In this document: positions 62,343-64,000 of the stretch, one piece after another
How positions within the stretch are numbered: the first letter of the stretch is position 1
Layout: every line of letters starts with the position of its first letter
Source: Phytophthora sp. 'mugwort'
Taxonomy: Eukaryota > Oomycota > Peronosporomycetes > Peronosporales > Peronosporaceae
Length of the DNA stretch: 64,000 nucleotides
Direction: 5' to 3'
Assembly: GCA_033558025.1 (NCBI GenBank)
Contig: JAUCEF010000006.1
Coordinates: 4,030,001 to 4,094,000 of the forward strand
Position numbers and translations under genes: made by a program
Notes under the pieces: generated by a model
What the model was told of the DNA's origin: nothing
Seen by the model: the letters and a program-made list of their open reading frames with translations, nothing else
The model's database searches: none

Positions 62343-62980
62343 TCTCTTTTGCACACTTGCGCTCGGGTTTTATAAACATACATTTCCCTACGGGCGACTG
62401 TAGCGGTTGATTGATGCGGTGGCCGCTCGTTCGGACTGCGTCTCGGAGAGCAACACGTAGCGGGGCATCATGAACCACGGCGTCGCCATTCCCAATGGCG
62501 GCCTCTCACTACGCTTGCAGCGAAACGTATAGCCGCTCAATCGGTCACTCAGACGAGCTGCAGCCTCTATCGTTTAAGGACTTCGATTCTGGCCGTCTGC
62601 CGACAGCTCTGGCACTTGTATCACCGACTACCACTAGTGGTCAGCCTGACAAGGCCCAGCACTGTCCCGTATAGTCACCCATACGCCCACACCATGGCAC
62701 TAGCTCCATCACAACCTTTGTCAGCCACGAGCAGCTATCCACAGCCTGCCTCGACCTGGCCAGCTTCGTCACTCACTTGCAGTGGTATGGCAAATCGGAG
62801 TTCGTTGGCGTACTGGGAGGCAAGAGCAGGGAGCGAGTAGGAGACAGTACGGCCTGACGACGCGTCCACGTCGTCGTTGATATTGCCGTGTGGGCTGAAG
62901 CTGTGTAACGGAGGCAGGTTAGTGAGGATATGAATATTCCCAAAGTTGGTGCTGATGTGGATGTTGTCCATGTCCGAAGC

Positions 62981-63053
62981 GTCCCCGTGGCCCAATGGAT
63001 AAGGCATCCGCCTACGAAGCGGGAGATTGCGGGTTCGAGTCCCGTCGGAGACT
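62981..63053 (+). tRNA. trnR-ACG: tRNA-Arg (ACG), unit 89
   Basis: Unit 62495-63205, haplotype CGGGC; A56, TATCACC, C194, T203. Confidence 0.93.
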
Positions 63054-63691
63054 TCTCTTTTGCACACTTGCGCTCGGGTTTTATAAACATACATTTCCCT
63101 ACGGGCGACTGTAGCGGTTGATTGATGCGGTGGCCGCTCGTTCGGACTGCGTCTCGGAGAGCAACACGTAGCGGGGCATCATGAACCACGGCGTCGCCAT
63201 TCCCAATGGCGGCCTCTCACTACGCTTGCAGCGAAACGTATAGCCGCTCAATCGGTCACTCAGACGAGCTGCAGCCTCTATCGTTTAAGGACTTCGATTC
63301 TGGCCGTCTGCCGACAGCTCTGGCACTTGTATCACCGACTACCACTAGTGGTCAGCCTGACAAGGCCCAGCACTGTCCCGTATAGTCACCCATACGTCCA
63401 TACCACGGCACTAGCTCCATCACAACCTTTGTCAGCCACGAGCAGCTATCCACAGCCTGCCTCGACCTGGCCAGCTTCGTCACTCACTTGCAGTGGTATG
63501 GCAAATCGGAGTTCGTTGGCGTACTGGGAGGCAAGAGCAGGGAGCGAGTAGGAGACAGTACGACCTGACGACGCATCCACGTCGTCGTTGATATTGCCGT
63601 GTGGGCTGAAGCTGTGTAACGGAGGCAGGTTAGTGAGGATATGAATATTCCCAAAGTTGGTACTGATGTGGATGTTGTCCATGTCCGAAGC

Positions 63692-63764
63692 GTCCCCGTG
63701 GCCCAATGGATAAGGCATCCGCCTACGAAGCGGGAGATTGCGGGTTCGAGTCCCGTCGGAGACT
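63692..63764 (+). tRNA. trnR-ACG: tRNA-Arg (ACG), unit 90
   Basis: Unit 63206-63916, haplotype TAAAC; A56 and TATCACC on the left joined to core-type sequence on the right. Confidence 0.93.
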
Positions 63765-63916
63765 TCTCTTTTGCACACTTGCGCTCGGGTTTTATAAACA
63801 TACATTTCCCTACGGGCGACTGTAGCGGTTGATTGATGCGGTGGCCGCTCGTTCGGACTGCGTCTCGGAGAGCAACACGTAGCGGGGCATCATGAACCAC
63901 GGCGTCGCCATTCCCA

Positions 63917-64000
63917 ATGGCGGCCTCTCACTACGCTTGCAGCGAAACGTATAGCCGCTCAATCGGTCGCTCAGACGAGCTGCAGCCTCTATCGTTTAAG
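63917..64000 (+). repeat. Partial unit 91, cut by the window edge
   Basis: The first 84 bases of a further unit, identical to the start of core units; its tRNA lies outside the window. Confidence 0.95.

Larger units (their letters stand above)
47573..63916 (+). repeat. Array block: units 68-90, divergent subfamily mixed with core units
   Basis: Units 68, 70, 71, 73, 77 and 84-90 carry an inserted A (TATCACC), T at 137, and often C117, C198 and T203. Units 72, 74-76 and 78-83 are core-like. Most private indels and both transversions in the window lie in this block: +3 nt in unit 68, +1 nt in 87, loss of one T from TTTAAGG in 73 and 78, C to A in 69, G to T in 86. Raised divergence at one side is typical near the end of a tandem array (inference). 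Confidence 0.8.
1..64000 (+). repeat. Tandem array of a ~710-bp tRNA-Arg repeat unit (90 full units plus partial)
   Basis: The same unit repeats head to tail without interruption across the window. Unit 1 is taken as 4-713, an arbitrary phase starting at the ATG of a conserved motif. Complete units are 710 bp in 77 cases; exceptions are units 28 and 78 (709), 70, 71, 77, 84-86 and 88-90 (711), 87 (712) and 68 (714). Units differ at roughly twenty positions, nearly all transitions. Five sites define most haplotypes, in unit-1 coordinates: 198 T/C, 360 G/A, 372 G/A, 459 G/A, 643 C/T. Each unit holds one tRNA gene and about 637 nt of spacer. Bases 1-3 are the end of an earlier unit, so the array continues beyond both edges. 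High identity together with shared phased variants indicates concerted evolution by unequal exchange and gene conversion (inference). Confidence 0.99.

Noticed and set aside
1..64000. CRISPR array
   Set aside because: Units are 710 bp and contiguous, with no short repeat/unique spacer alternation and no cas genes.
1..64000. tRNA-derived SINE amplification
   Set aside because: Copies are strictly head to tail in one orientation with no poly-A or simple tail, no target-site duplications, and an intact cloverleaf; dispersed insertion does not give this.
1..64000. rDNA, 5S or spliced-leader RNA repeat
   Set aside because: No 5S internal control region, no large-rRNA motifs and no spliced-leader-like exon with a GT donor could be recognised; the only RNA gene is the tRNA.
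1..64000. Pure assembly artefact from a single unit copied repeatedly
   Set aside because: Phased variants, private SNPs and indels, dimer registers and mosaics vary along the array in a biologically sensible way. Exact unit number may still be wrong.

Overview
The whole 64 kb window is one uninterrupted head-to-tail tandem array. The repeat is about 710 bp and carries one gene, a 73-nt tRNA-Arg with anticodon ACG, always on the + strand. I count 90 complete units plus an 84-base partial unit at the right edge, so 90 tRNA genes. Of these units 77 are exactly 710 bp and 13 differ by a few bases through small indels. Both edges of the window lie inside the array, so its true length and its neighbours cannot be seen. 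I see no convincing protein gene, transposon, rRNA, CRISPR array or second RNA gene anywhere.

The organism is almost certainly a eukaryote. The tRNA has canonical internal RNA polymerase III A and B boxes, no encoded CCA end, and a T4 terminator 5 nt downstream. Base composition is slightly above half G+C in the lines I sampled. Large tandem tRNA arrays are best known from the protist Entamoeba, but that genome is AT-rich and its array spacers carry short tandem repeats, which these do not. The lineage therefore stays open; a GC-richer protist is a guess, not a result.

Unit layout (unit 1, 4-713): a 485-nt upstream spacer with a 12-bp perfect palindrome, a perfect 7-bp-stem hairpin and weak traces of an open reading frame; the tRNA (489-561); a T4 terminator (566-569); a second T4 run overlapping a TATA-like palindrome (587-595); and a 9-bp-stem hairpin across the unit junction (701-721). 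Haplotype codes in the tRNA entries give the base at unit-1-equivalent positions 198, 360, 372, 459 and 643, in that order.

Layout along the array: units 1-8 (4-5683) share the GGG core haplotype. Units 10-20 (6394-14203) form a perfect two-unit higher-order repeat. Units 26-31 contain a three-unit duplication. Units 33-67 (22723-47572) consist of further dimer blocks and homogeneous runs. From unit 68 (47573) a more divergent subfamily appears with indels and private changes, mixed with core-type units to the end. The pattern is what unequal crossing-over plus gene conversion produces. All tRNA copies are identical except one. All share an acceptor-stem C4-A69 mismatch and U73, which raises the question of whether this is a working tRNA, an edited tRNA or a tRNA-derived satellite.
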